A stretch of DNA of 64,000 nucleotides from Begonia masoniana. Lineage: Eukaryota; Streptophyta; Magnoliopsida; Cucurbitales; Begoniaceae. Location: positions 11,412,831-11,476,830 of the forward strand of contig CM039506.1 in the NCBI GenBank assembly GCA_022432975.1, in the 5' to 3' direction. Below are positions 22,442 to 32,356 of the stretch, piece after piece. Below the pieces are notes generated by a model, which was not told the origin of the DNA, did no database searches, and saw only the letters and a program-made list of their open reading frames with translations. The stretch's first letter is position 1. The number at the start of each line of letters is the position of its first letter. The translations under genes were made by a program, and so were the position numbers.

Positions 22442-24730
22442 TTATGCATAATCTATCAAGTATCTAATACCCATGGCTTTAACATGACCATCATGCTTTG
22501 ACTTAGGGAGGGGTTTAGTCAAAGGATCAGCCATATTATCATCTGTAGACACTCTGCATATTTTCACATCTCCTCTTTCAATAATCTCTCGAATGAGGTG
22601 AAATCGCCTGAGTATGTGTTTGGATCGCTGATGTGATCTGGGTTCCTTTGCTTGTGCAATGGCCCCATTGTTGTCACAATACAAAGCAATGGGGTTCACA
22701 ATGCTAGGAACAACACCAAGTTCATTGATGAACTTTCTCAACCAAACAGCCTCCTTAGCCGCGTTAGAAGCAGCTATATACTCTGCCTCTGTTGTAGAAT
22801 CAGCAACAGTTTCCTGTTTGGAACTTTTCCAGCTTATGGCACCTCCATTTAAACAAAAGACATAACCTGACTGCGATCGAAAATCATCTTTGTCGGACTG
22901 GAAACTAGCATCTGTATAACCACTTATAACTAGATCGTCATCAAGTCCTCCATATACCAAGAATGCATCCTTAGTCCTTCTCAAGTACTTAAGAATATTC
23001 TTGACTGCTATCCAGTGTTCCTCACCTGGATCCGACTGGTAGTTACTCGTTAAACTCAATGCACATGATACATCAGGTCGAGTGCACAACATGGCATACA
23101 TAATGGACCCCATCGCAGAAGCATATGGAATCCTTTGCATCCGGTCTCGCTCATCTTGCGTTTTGGGACACTGAGTCTTGCAGAGACTTATGCCATGTGC
23201 CATTGGCAAGAATCCTCTCTTGGAGTCTTGCATACTAAACCTCTTTAGTACCTTATCAATGTAAGCACTCTGACTTAGGCCTATGAGCTTCTTAGATCTA
23301 TCTCTATAGACCTTGATGCCTAGAATATAAGCAGTCTCGCCTAAATCTTTCATTGAGAAATATTTCCCTAACCAAGACTTGACACACTGCAAGGTATGTA
23401 TGTCATTCCCAATGAGTAATATATCATCAACATAGAGAACAAGGAAAACAACTGCACTCCCACTGGCCTTCTTGTAGACACATGGCTCATCTTCATTTTT
23501 AATGAAACCAAACTCTTTGACTGTTTCATCAAAACGAAGATTCCAACTCCGTGAAGCCTGCTTCAATCCATAAATGGATCTCTGAAGCTTGCACACTTTA
23601 TCAGTATTATTAGGATCGACAAAACCCTCGGGTTGTGTCATGTACACATCCTCGAGCAAGTTTCCGTTAAGAAATGCTGTTTTGACATCCATTTGCCAAA
23701 TCTCATAATCATAGTATGCAGCAATGACAATAAGAATTCTGATTGACTTGAGCATCGCCACTGGTGAAAAGGTCTCATCATAGTCCACACCATGAATTTG
23801 TCGAAAACCTTTTGCAACCAATCGTGCTTTATAAGTGTGTACGTTGCCATCCATGTCGATTTTCTTTTTGAAAACCCATTTGCATCCGATGATTTTTAAA
23901 CCTTCAGAAGCTTCAATCAAGGACCATACTTGATTGTCACTCATGGATTGCATCTCGGACTTCATAGCATCAAGCCATTTTTCAGAATCTGGACTTGTCA
24001 CAGCCTCTTGATAAGATGTAGGCTCATTCTCATCAATGAGTATGACATCATCATCACTAGTTACGAGAAATCCATATCTCTCAGGCTCATGACGTATCCT
24101 TCCAGACTTCCGAAATTCTTGTGTCTCTGGCATAGTTTTGACAATTTCTTGTGAGATTGGTTGAGGTTCTTCAACATTCTCACTCGGTTCAATGTCTATT
24201 TGTGGTTCTCGAATTTCTTCGAGCTGAACTTTGCTCCCACTAGCATTCTTGGAAAGGAACTCTCTTTCCAAGAAGGTGCCATTCCGAGCCACAAACACTT
24301 TGTTCTCGGAAGCGAGATAAAAGTAATATCCTTTAGTTTCCTTAGGATACCCCACAAATAAACATTTGTTAGACTTGTGTGCTAGTTTATCTGAAATCTG
24401 ACATTTCACGTAAACTTCACAACCCCAAATCTTCATAAAAGACAAACTTGGACACCTCCCAGTCCATATCTCATATGGTGTCTTTTGAACCGCTTTTGTC
24501 GGAGTTCTGTTCAATATGAACGTTGCAGTTTCTAAAGCAAAACCCCAGAAAGATATTGGAAGATCTACCTGACTCATCATAGATCGAACCATATCTAATA
24601 AAGTTCGATTCCTCCTTTCAGACACCCCATTCCATTGCGGCGTTCGTGGTGGAGTCAATTGCGAAACAATTCCGCAATCTCTAAGATAGTCAATAAATTC
24701 TTGACTTAAATATTCACCACCTCGATCCGA
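22442..24730 (-). pseudogene. copia B integrase C-terminal half, RT and RNase H
   Basis: Open from 24730 to 22442. Integrase segment with DRGGEY and the catalytic Glu in NGVSERRNRT, then RT (CKWVFKKKID, KARLVAKGF, MDVKTAFLNG, YVDD), then RNase H (SGYTDASF, STTEAEYIAAS, DNNGAI, HQRSKHI). Upstream it is cut by a TGA at 24731-24733, explained by one CGA-to-TGA change. All RT and RNase H catalytic motifs visible here are intact. Confidence 0.9.
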
Positions 24731-25475
24731 TCAAAGTTTCTTGATATTCTTGCCAAGCTGATTTTGTACTTCGTTCTTGAAAGATTTGAACATTTCAAAA
24801 GTTTCAAATTTATGCTTCATCAAATAAACATAACCATATCTATTGAAATCATCAATAAATGTAACGAAGTACTGATAACCTCCTCTAGCAGGTGAGCTCA
24901 TTGGTCCACAAACATCAGTATGTATGAGATTTAATAGCTCAGTTGTCCTTTCACCTTTTCCAGTGAACGGACTCTTTGTCATTTTGCCTAGCAAACAAGA
25001 TTCGCAAGATTCAAATGATTCAAAATCAAAAGAATCTAGAAGTCCATCCTTATGGAGTCTAGAAATGCGTTTCTCATTTATATGCCCTAAACGACAATGC
25101 CAGAAGTAAGTCAGGTTCAAATCATTGGACTTAAACCTTTTAGTTTCAATGTTATATATAGACCTGCTATTGGATGATTCATTGTCCAGAACATAAAGAC
25201 CATTAAATAGGTAACCATTACCATAAAAAATGTCTTGTTTAAATATAGAAAAACTATTATTAACAAATCGAAAACCATCCAAATCCAAACATGAAATAGA
25301 AATAATGTTTCTGCTCATAGCAGGCACATAATAACAATTATTTAATTCTAAAACAAGTCCAGAAGGTAAAATCAAATCATAAGTCCCGACGGCTAATGCA
25401 GCAACTCTTGCTCCATTCCCAACGCGAAGATCGACTTCACCTTTAGTCAATGTCTTACTTCTACGCAGTCCCTGA
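24731..25475 (-). pseudogene. copia B protease end and integrase N-terminal half
   Basis: Contains the post-protease region (GNGARVAALAVGTY, NIISISCLD), the integrase zinc-binding HCRLGHINEKR…CESCLLGK, and the first catalytic Asp in HTDVCGPM. It is joined to gag by an apparent 1-nt deletion at about 25475, just after the protease active site, and ends at the TGA at 24731. Confidence 0.9.
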
Positions 25476-26424
25476 ACATTGCACAAATGTGAGAACCACA
25501 TCCAGTATCTAATACCCAAGATGTTGAAGTAGATAAATTGACTTCTATAACAAAGATACCTGAAGCAGTAGTCTCACTACCCTTCTTTTTCTTTAGATCC
25601 TCCAGATAAAGTTTGCAATTCCTTTTCCAATGGCCATTCTTATGGCAGAAAAAACATTGTTGTCCCTCTTTATCTACCTTTCCTTTAGGATTGGATTTAG
25701 GCGTGGAGTTGGCATCAACCTTTGGTGCCTTGGCCTTGCCTTTGCCCTTTCCTTTGGGATTCTCCCTTTTCTTGGGATTCTTCCTTTGAACTAACATAAC
25801 ATCTGGGCTAGACTTGATGTTTTGCTCAGCAGTTTTAAGCATCCCATGCAGCTCAGTCAAAGTTCTCTCCATTCCATGCATATTATAGTTCAAAACAAAC
25901 TGATCAAAAGTATCAGGCAAGGATTGGAGAACCAAGTCTATAGCCAACTCACGGCTAATCTCTAGGCCCAGCTTCTGAAGTTGTTCAAGATAACTTTTAA
26001 TTTTGAGAACGTGAGGGCTCACTGGACTACCCTTAGTCAGTTTGCAGTTCACGAATGCCTTGATGGTATTAAACCTCTCTTGCCTTGCTTGTTCTTGAAA
26101 CATTGCCTTTAGATGACCCATCATCATAAAGGCTTCCATTTCTTCGAATTGCTTCTGAAGCTCCGAAGTCATGGATGCAAGCATAAGACAAGTAACATCA
26201 ACAGAATCATTAAGATGCTTCTGATAGGCATCTTTTTGACTTTTTGATGCATTATTAGGAGGCTCCTCAGCAGGGATTTCCTCTTCAAGGACATACAACT
26301 TCCTCTCTTGCCTAAGAACAATTCTTAGGTTTCGAGACCAGTCAAGGAAGTTTGCTCCAGTAAGTTTATCCTTCTCAAGGATAGATCGCATAGACAGATT
26401 AGAAGTATTGCTAGAAGTTGCCAT
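25447..26424 (-). pseudogene. copia B gag and protease active site
   Basis: 325 codons from ATG at 26424. Capsid-like gag (DKLTGANFLDWSRNLRIVL), a Lys-rich basic linker, CCHC knuckle CFFCHKNGHWKRNC, then the protease site WVLDTGCGSH. The last 10-11 codons are out of frame because of the 1-nt deletion. The true product would have been a gag-pol fusion. Confidence 0.9.
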
Positions 26425-27113
26425 AATCTACAAAACAGACATGAAATAAAATATGCAATACAGATATTAATAATTTAACATAGAATGATAAATGAAAGAA
26501 AAAATACTCCTACTAAGTATCATACCCTCAAAACAATTATTCATAATAACTGAAATTTAAACTTAGCAGGCTAAGATCCATATTTCACATAATTTCAAGT
26601 CAGCTTTGGCATGACACTTAAAATTAGGTTATTTAGGTAGATAACAACTTATCAATTACATCTCATGTAACTCTTAGATAATTTATGAGATCATGATATC
26701 AAATATCAAGGCATGTTTAACAAATCTCATCTAATACCATTAGGCCCAAAACTGTTTTGACAGCCTAATTAAGTCTAACCATATTCAAACATATGAGTAG
26801 CACCATTACTCCATCCTGCCTAACTAAGATAACTAAATGCACTCCTACTTTGGTAGAACGTACATTAAGTGATCGAAGTCTTGACAAGTATTGATACATG
26901 GGTGGTATTAGACTTAAATTTTAAGTGAGGGCCATATTAAATAATATGTTTTATCAAGTATAAAAATACATGGGTTAATTATCACATAAACACACATGAT
27001 AAGAATAGCATGATAAAACACAATAATGACATAGTTTCATCTCATGAAAATAATGTCTAAAATTCGCGGTTTTTAGTCACAAAACAATTTTGTATGCGCT
27101 ACGATACGGTGGT

Positions 27114-27169
27114 CCCGCTGGCGGGGGTCAAGGGGAGGCCGCCCCTTGCAGGGCTCGGGGCAGCGCCCC
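27114..27169 (-). other. cluster of three GC-rich hairpins in the copia B leader
   Basis: CCCGCTGGCGGG (27114-27125), AAGGGGAGGCCGCCCCTT (27130-27147) and GGGGCAGCGCCCC (27157-27169) are three consecutive self-complementary segments, in a GC island inside very AT-rich DNA. Confidence 0.8.
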
Positions 27170-27224
27170 GGACCAAATTTTTTTTTTTTTTTTTATCAAA
27201 AGATATATTAAGATTTAGTTACAA

Positions 27225-27540
27225 AAATATCCAGATTTGATCTCATCAAATCCGATTTGATCTCATCAAATCCGACAAAAATTTGATTTCATCAAAACCG
27301 ATTTGATCTCATCAAATTCGACCAAATTTTGATCTCATCAAATCCGATTTGATCTCATCAAATCCGACCAAAATTTTGCACTAAATTTGATCCAATCAAA
27401 TCATATATCCCGACTTCCTAATGTGCTATAAATTTGATCTAATCAAACCGCATAACCATATATTAGATTTGATCAAATCAGACCGTATAACCGCATATTA
27501 GATTTGATCAAATCAAACCGTATTATGTAACCGCAAATCA
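27225..27540 (-). repeat. array of TTTGATCTCATCAAA near-palindromes
   Basis: About a dozen imperfect copies of a unit ATTTGATCTCATCAAATCCG (20-21 bp). The core TTTGAT-NNN-ATCAAA is self-complementary. Later copies lose the CTC spacer. Confidence 0.85.
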
Positions 27541-27974
27541 GATCGGATATCAAAATTGGATTGCATGATTCAGAATATCTCATATTAAACCAAAATTGAA
27601 TTATAGAACAGATTCGAATTAATCATCTCATGATAAACCCTAACCAGAACCAAGTCCGAACCTTAATCGGAATTAAGCAAACGAATTCGAATTCCGAATT
27701 AAGTAAGCAAATTCGAAAAGAAAAATACAGATTCAGAGTTCAACATCTCATGTCAAACCCTAATCGGATTTAAGCAAACGAATCCGAGAATAATAAAAGT
27801 CTCGGGTTCAACATCTTATGTCAAACCCTAATCGGAATTAAGCAAACAAATCCGATTCGAACAAATCACAGATTCAAAAGCAAACAAATCCGATTCGAAC
27901 AAATCATAGATTCAAAATCCAAATAATTTCGAAAAAGAACACAGATTCAATTTAATCGAAATGCAACAAAACCT

Positions 27975-27987
27975 GGCTCTGATACCA
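27975..27987 (-). other. primer-binding site of copia B
   Basis: Minus-strand TGGTATCAGAGCC next to the 5' LTR: a perfect initiator methionine tRNA match. Confidence 0.9.
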
Positions 27988-27988
27988 C

Positions 27989-28593
27989 TGTTGGTATTTT
28001 TTTTTTTTTTTTTTAAGATTCGTTTAGGTCGCGCAGCGGAAAACGATTAATTCAAAAAAAAAAAAATCGCAGACCCTAACGAACCGTACGATCGTGCATT
28101 TTGATTAAACCACAACGATTATGCTAACCTGGTTTGATTTCGAATTTCTCTTGAAGATGCCGATTCGATCACGGAGACACTGAAATAATCGAACGCTCTC
28201 TATTCGTATCCACACGTGAGCGGGAATCCAACGCCTTGGATTCTTGTCTGCTAGGACCCGCAAATTCTAGAGAATAATCTAGAATTTGCCTCTATCAACC
28301 GACGATCAAAATCTTGTGTAGAATGATGATCGTCTCTTATTTTAGGGTTGCGAAATTAAAACCCTTTTAATTCCCTTCATATGGGCTTCATAAGCCCATA
28401 ACGATTTTAACACAAAACCCGCTCAGTTGTGCGACCCAATAGGCTCATTTAATATGACAGTGGGCCTAAAACACTTTTAGGGTCCACAAGTTATAATTGG
28501 TCTCTAGCAAGACATTATAACTACCCATATTAAAATAAGATGTGATCTACAAAATATCATCCATATGATTATCCTAAAGCACTAGCATCAACA
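27989..28593 (-). repeat. 5' LTR of copia B
   Basis: 605 bp. Differs from the 3' LTR by homopolymer lengths and by GACACTG versus GATGCTG near 28175. Confidence 0.95.
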
Positions 28594-29722
28594 CTCTCAC
28601 GGGTTCCTCTATATCCACGTCGCTACAATCTTCTAATGGTGGCATTTCATCGTCACTTGAACTTACACTTGCTATATCACCATTATCCAAAATAATCATA
28701 GCTCTTTTATTCGGACAATTAGAAGCAATATGGCCAAAACCTTGACATCTAAAAAATTTGATCTCTCGAGACTTAATAGGAGTGGAAGTCTCGGTTTTAC
28801 TTTTTATGGGGGTGGTATTCGATGTCGTGGTTTTCCCTTTGAACTCCTCCTTCGGTCTTGAATTTGGCTTATCACTCCTCCAATTAGATTTCCATGAAGA
28901 GTTTGGGGTTGATCCGATCTTAGAGTTCCTTGATTTCAATTGCCTCTCAACTTTGATGGACTTGTGCAACAATTCTTCTAAATCCACATAATGATGCAAA
29001 TCCACAATGTCAGCGATTTCTCTATTTAAACCTCCAATGAATCGTGCCATTGTCGCTTCATCATCCTCGTCCACTCTAGTCTTTACCATGTCTACCTCCA
29101 ACTCTTTGTAATATTCCTCTACACTTTTGATTCCTTGAGTCAAATCCTATAGTTTCCTACACGCATCTCGATAATAGTGGTTAGGAATAAATCTTTTGCG
29201 CATTTGTACCTTCATATCATCCCATGTGCGTATGAGTTGTTCTCCATACCTTTTTCGTGTTTTCACTAATTGATCCCACCATATGCTTGCATAATCCGTG
29301 AATTCCATCGACACTAATTTGATCTTTTTCTCCTCAGTGTAGTTATGACATTCAAACATCTGTTCAACTTTTCTTTCCCATTCTATATAAAGTTCGGGAT
29401 CACTTTTACCTTGAACTTTTCTTTCCCATTCTATATAAAGTTCGGGATCACTTTTACCTTGAAAAGGAGGGATGATCGTTTTGATGTTGCTTAGATTTCC
29501 ATCCTCACGGTTTGTTCTCGCATATCTCTCTCTTCTGTAATTGCCATCCTCGTAATCAGATTCCCCATAGTAATGCTCTATTGGTGATTTGCCCCTTTGT
29601 GCACGGCTATTAGAAGGCAACTTTATTCTTTCATACCTCATGTCTAAATTCTTAATTTGCTCTTGTATAGCCTTCATGTACATCTCCAGATCAAAGTTAG
29701 CACGTCTTTCCTCACTACTCAT
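28594..29722 (-). pseudogene. gypsy A gag, with stop, lost zinc-knuckle Cys and tandem duplication
   Basis: Starts at ATG 29722. Capsid-like domain with YIEWERKVEQMF and WWDQL. A TAG at 29147-29149 (by context CAG-to-TAG) interrupts it. The frame then continues with GIKSVEEYYKEL and FIGGLNREI to a CCHC-like knuckle reading FFRCQGFGHIASNC, where the first Cys is Phe. A 48-bp in-frame tandem duplication (29366-29413 and 29414-29461) repeats 16 residues, GKSDPELYIEWERKVQ. The 3' end meets copia B at 28594. Confidence 0.85.
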
Positions 29723-30588
29723 AATTTCAAGGAAGAAAAATAAAAATTATTAGTGAACAAAAAAAAAAGTAAGTAAACGGAACTCACTCACTCCCTCACG
29801 TGTTTACACTCGATTATATGTCTCTCCACTCGTGTTTCCCTCAAATAATGGCTTTTATATGATAGTCTCACCCTCTTGCCTTTTACCACTCAATTTTTTC
29901 TTTAAGCTCTTTATGTAAAAACCTAATCAAGAGAAAAAATTCAACAAGCAAAAATAAGTAAGCTCAAACTTTTTAACTCAAAATTCTAATTTCCAAAATC
30001 GGTTAGAATCAAACAATTTAGAATAGGATGTAGGACTTCAAGAGAGTAAACTTTTCAAGAAAAGAAACTTTTACGAAAGGAAACTTTTCACGAAAGGAAA
30101 CTTTTCAAGACAGGAAATATTTTACGAAAGGAAACTTTTCAAGAAAGGAAACTTTTCACAAAAGGAAACTTTTCAAGAAAATAAACTTTTCACAAAAGAA
30201 AACTTTTCAAGAAAATAAACTTTTCACAAAAGAAAACTTTTCAAGAAAGGAAATTGAGACAATCAAAGAAAAGAATTGAATAATCACACCAAAAAGCAAA
30301 TAATGATGCATATAATGACGAAGAAAAAATTGATACTCGAGATATTGATACTCGAAATATTGAGATCTTTTTTTTTTTGAAAGAAGAAAACTTGACAAAT
30401 AAAGAAAATCGTTGATTCAATGACTTTTTTTTTTCGAATTTATGAATTTTTTTTTCAAATTTTCGGATTTTTTTTTTTTTTTCAAATTTCAATTTTTTTT
30501 TTTGAATTTTCAAAGAAAGAAACTCTAGAAGAAGAAGAAGAAGAAAAAAAAAAACAATAAAGATAGAAACTTGAATCTAGGAGCCAAA
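29723..30588 (-). other. gypsy A leader with tandem AAGGAAACTTTTC repeats
   Basis: No coding frame. At 30049-30250 about a dozen units of 15-17 bp (GAAAGGAAACTTTTCAA type) lie in tandem. At 30368-30560 there are long T and A homopolymer blocks and an AAG run. Confidence 0.75.
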
Positions 30589-30600
30589 GCTTTGATACCA
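30589..30600 (-). other. primer-binding site of gypsy A
   Basis: Minus-strand TGGTATCAAAGC, 2 nt from the 5' LTR. Confidence 0.85.
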
Positions 30601-30602
30601 AA

Positions 30603-31390
30603 TGATGAGAACCACGGGTATATGAAACCCGAGACCCTTCAACAACGTGGAATTAGAAACTCAGGAACGCCTGTGAAATCAAGTATAAGGAACTTGACCC
30701 TAATCGAACCTTGCCGACGGAACCAAAGTTATCAAACAAGGAGCTTGACCCGTAACCGAACTTGTGGTTAGAACCAAAGCTATCAAGTTGATCTTTCAAG
30801 TTTTGACTTGAAGAAGATCTAGTTCTTCACAAAGAACAAAAGAGAAAATTCTCACAAAGAGTAACTCAAAATCATGTATATTGCTTCATAATGTTGAAGC
30901 GCCTATGCCTTTAAATAGGCTACAAAATATCCTAAAAGTAATTAGGAAATATTATTAAAATGATAATTAGGAAACTTTCTAAAACAATACTTAGGAAAAC
31001 TTTCTAAATCTATGATTAGGAAAGCTTTCTAAAACTATAATTAAGAAACTTTCTAAAACTATAATTAAGAAACTTTCTAAAACTATAATTAGGAAATAAT
31101 TGCTTGCCAAATTTGTTTTGCTGTTGTGCTTCCATCTCTCTTGCCACTAATCTTTGGGTAGTTTTCAAGTATCTTCGGCCTTCTTTTCTTCCCAAGCATC
31201 CTCTTCAATACTTAACAAATTTATTAATTTCAGCTCTTTTTAGAAAGAATCTTTCTCTTGGATTTCTATAATCAATCCATTTAAGGCTTCTTGCATTTTC
31301 TTGATTCTTGATCTTGTCATTGGACCTCCAATACCTTGACATGGATCTTTAACTTTGGGCTTAAAGTTGGTTGCACTCTGATTCACATCA
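30603..31390 (-). repeat. 5' LTR of gypsy A
   Basis: 788 bp, mostly C/T or G/A differences from the 3' LTR. Flanked outside by CGTGC. Confidence 0.9.
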
Positions 31391-31395
31391 CGTGC

Positions 31396-32356
31396 ACTTG
31401 CCAATTCCCCTATAAGCCCCACTTATACCCCTTTGCCACTGAAACGTAATGTACTGTACTGTCACGGTATTTCTGAAAGTTCATGCTATATGTTCTTACT
31501 GAATTTTAGACTCATAGGTGAGCTCTCTGATGTAGGTACTGAAACCGTAGACGAGGACTTTGTGCCTCAAGATGATGATTTGATGTAGTTGGCGGGTCGA
31601 GCTCATGGGGGTTGGTTGCTGCAACCAGACACATTCTGTTTCAGTGAGGGTATTTTAAAATTATGTCAAGTCCTGCATAGCTTTTGAAATTTGAAACCAG
31701 TGTATAGGATTTGTGTTGATGTTTGAAAATCCCTGTCTGGTGAAGTTTTGAAAATGTATATCGAGTTCTGTACAGTCTTCCAGATCTTAAAACAATGTAT
31801 AAGTTCTGATGTTTAAGTTTTAAAACCGCTGTATTTGACAGTTGAATTTATATTATAAAGTATTCTGGAATTGTTTGGAATATTTTCTCTTTTAAGGTGT
31901 GCATGGATTAACTCTGATTTTAGAGTTATCTATGTAATCTGTTTTCCTTAAATTTCTGTCGTGTTTTCTTGATATGCCCAAGAATCATATTTTGAATCGT
32001 CTTCTGAAGCTTGAAGCTTTCATACCTCCTATTTTCACGTCTTATGTTCCCATGTAATCCTGTTAAAAGTTGTCAAATTCTGTCCCTTTAAACTACATCT
32101 TCCGATCACGTCCACCGCTGCTTTAAATCCACTTCTACAGCTGCCCATTTTAAAAACCACGTCCACCGCTACTTCTAAAATCATATCCACCGCTGCCCGC
32201 TGCCCGTTTAAAACTGCATCCACCGCTGCATTTAAAATTTCATCTTCTGCTTGACATCATCTGTTTTGTCTCATTCGCATCCACCGCTGCCTTTAAAACT
32301 TCATCTTCCGCCTGACGTCATCTGTTTTGTCTCATTCGCATCCACCGCTGCCTTTA
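31396..32356 (+). mobile_element. solo LTR 'c', part 2, with CCACCGCTGCC array
   Basis: Continues LTR c after the gypsy A target site. Contains CTGATGTAG|GTACTGA (acceptor-like, about 31530). From 32100 onward it holds repeats of CATCCACCGCTGCC plus TTTAAAA. A 70-bp unit with CCTGACGTCATCTGTTTTGT is tandemly repeated and resumes at 46005. TGACGTCA is the classic plant bZIP (TGA/CRE-like) palindrome. Confidence 0.75.

Larger units (their letters stand above)
26425..27974 (-). other. copia B untranslated leader (1.55 kb)
   Basis: Unusually long leader. Read in the transcript direction, it starts with repeats of AATCCGATT-type words (27600-27960), then the TTTGAT/ATCAAA array (about 27225-27540), an A run (27178-27194), three adjacent GC-rich hairpins (27114-27169), and about 0.7 kb of AT-rich sequence before the gag ATG. 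No coding frame is recognised. Confidence 0.7.
21030..28593 (-). mobile_element. copia B: full-length Ty1/copia element nested in gypsy A
   Basis: LTRs at 21030-21640 (611 bp) and 27989-28593 (605 bp) begin TGTTGGTATT and end TAGCATCAACA. They differ by poly-T and poly-A lengths and about two substitutions. A perfect CTCTC duplication flanks the element (21025-21029, 28594-28598). The minus-strand order is LTR, primer site, long leader, gag, protease, integrase, RT, RNase H, 0.8-kb 3' region, polypurine tract, LTR. The frame has one frameshift and one stop, so it is recent but probably not autonomous. Confidence 0.95.
16856..31390 (-). mobile_element. gypsy A: full-length CRM-like Ty3/gypsy element with nested copia B
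   Basis: Two 788-bp LTRs (16856-17643 and 30603-31390) have TGATG…CATCA ends and about ten differences, roughly 1%. Flanks CCTGC and CGTGC match at 4 of 5. On the minus strand the order is LTR, primer site, long AT-rich leader, gag, protease, RT, RNase H, integrase, polypurine tract, LTR. The coding frame runs through the polypurine tract into the 3' LTR, a trait I associate with CRM chromoviruses. Pol has several stops and a frameshift. Copia B interrupts the gag-protease junction. Confidence 0.9.

Noticed and set aside
30241..30513. Lys-rich open frame in the gypsy A leader
   Set aside because: Artefact of T and A homopolymer blocks.
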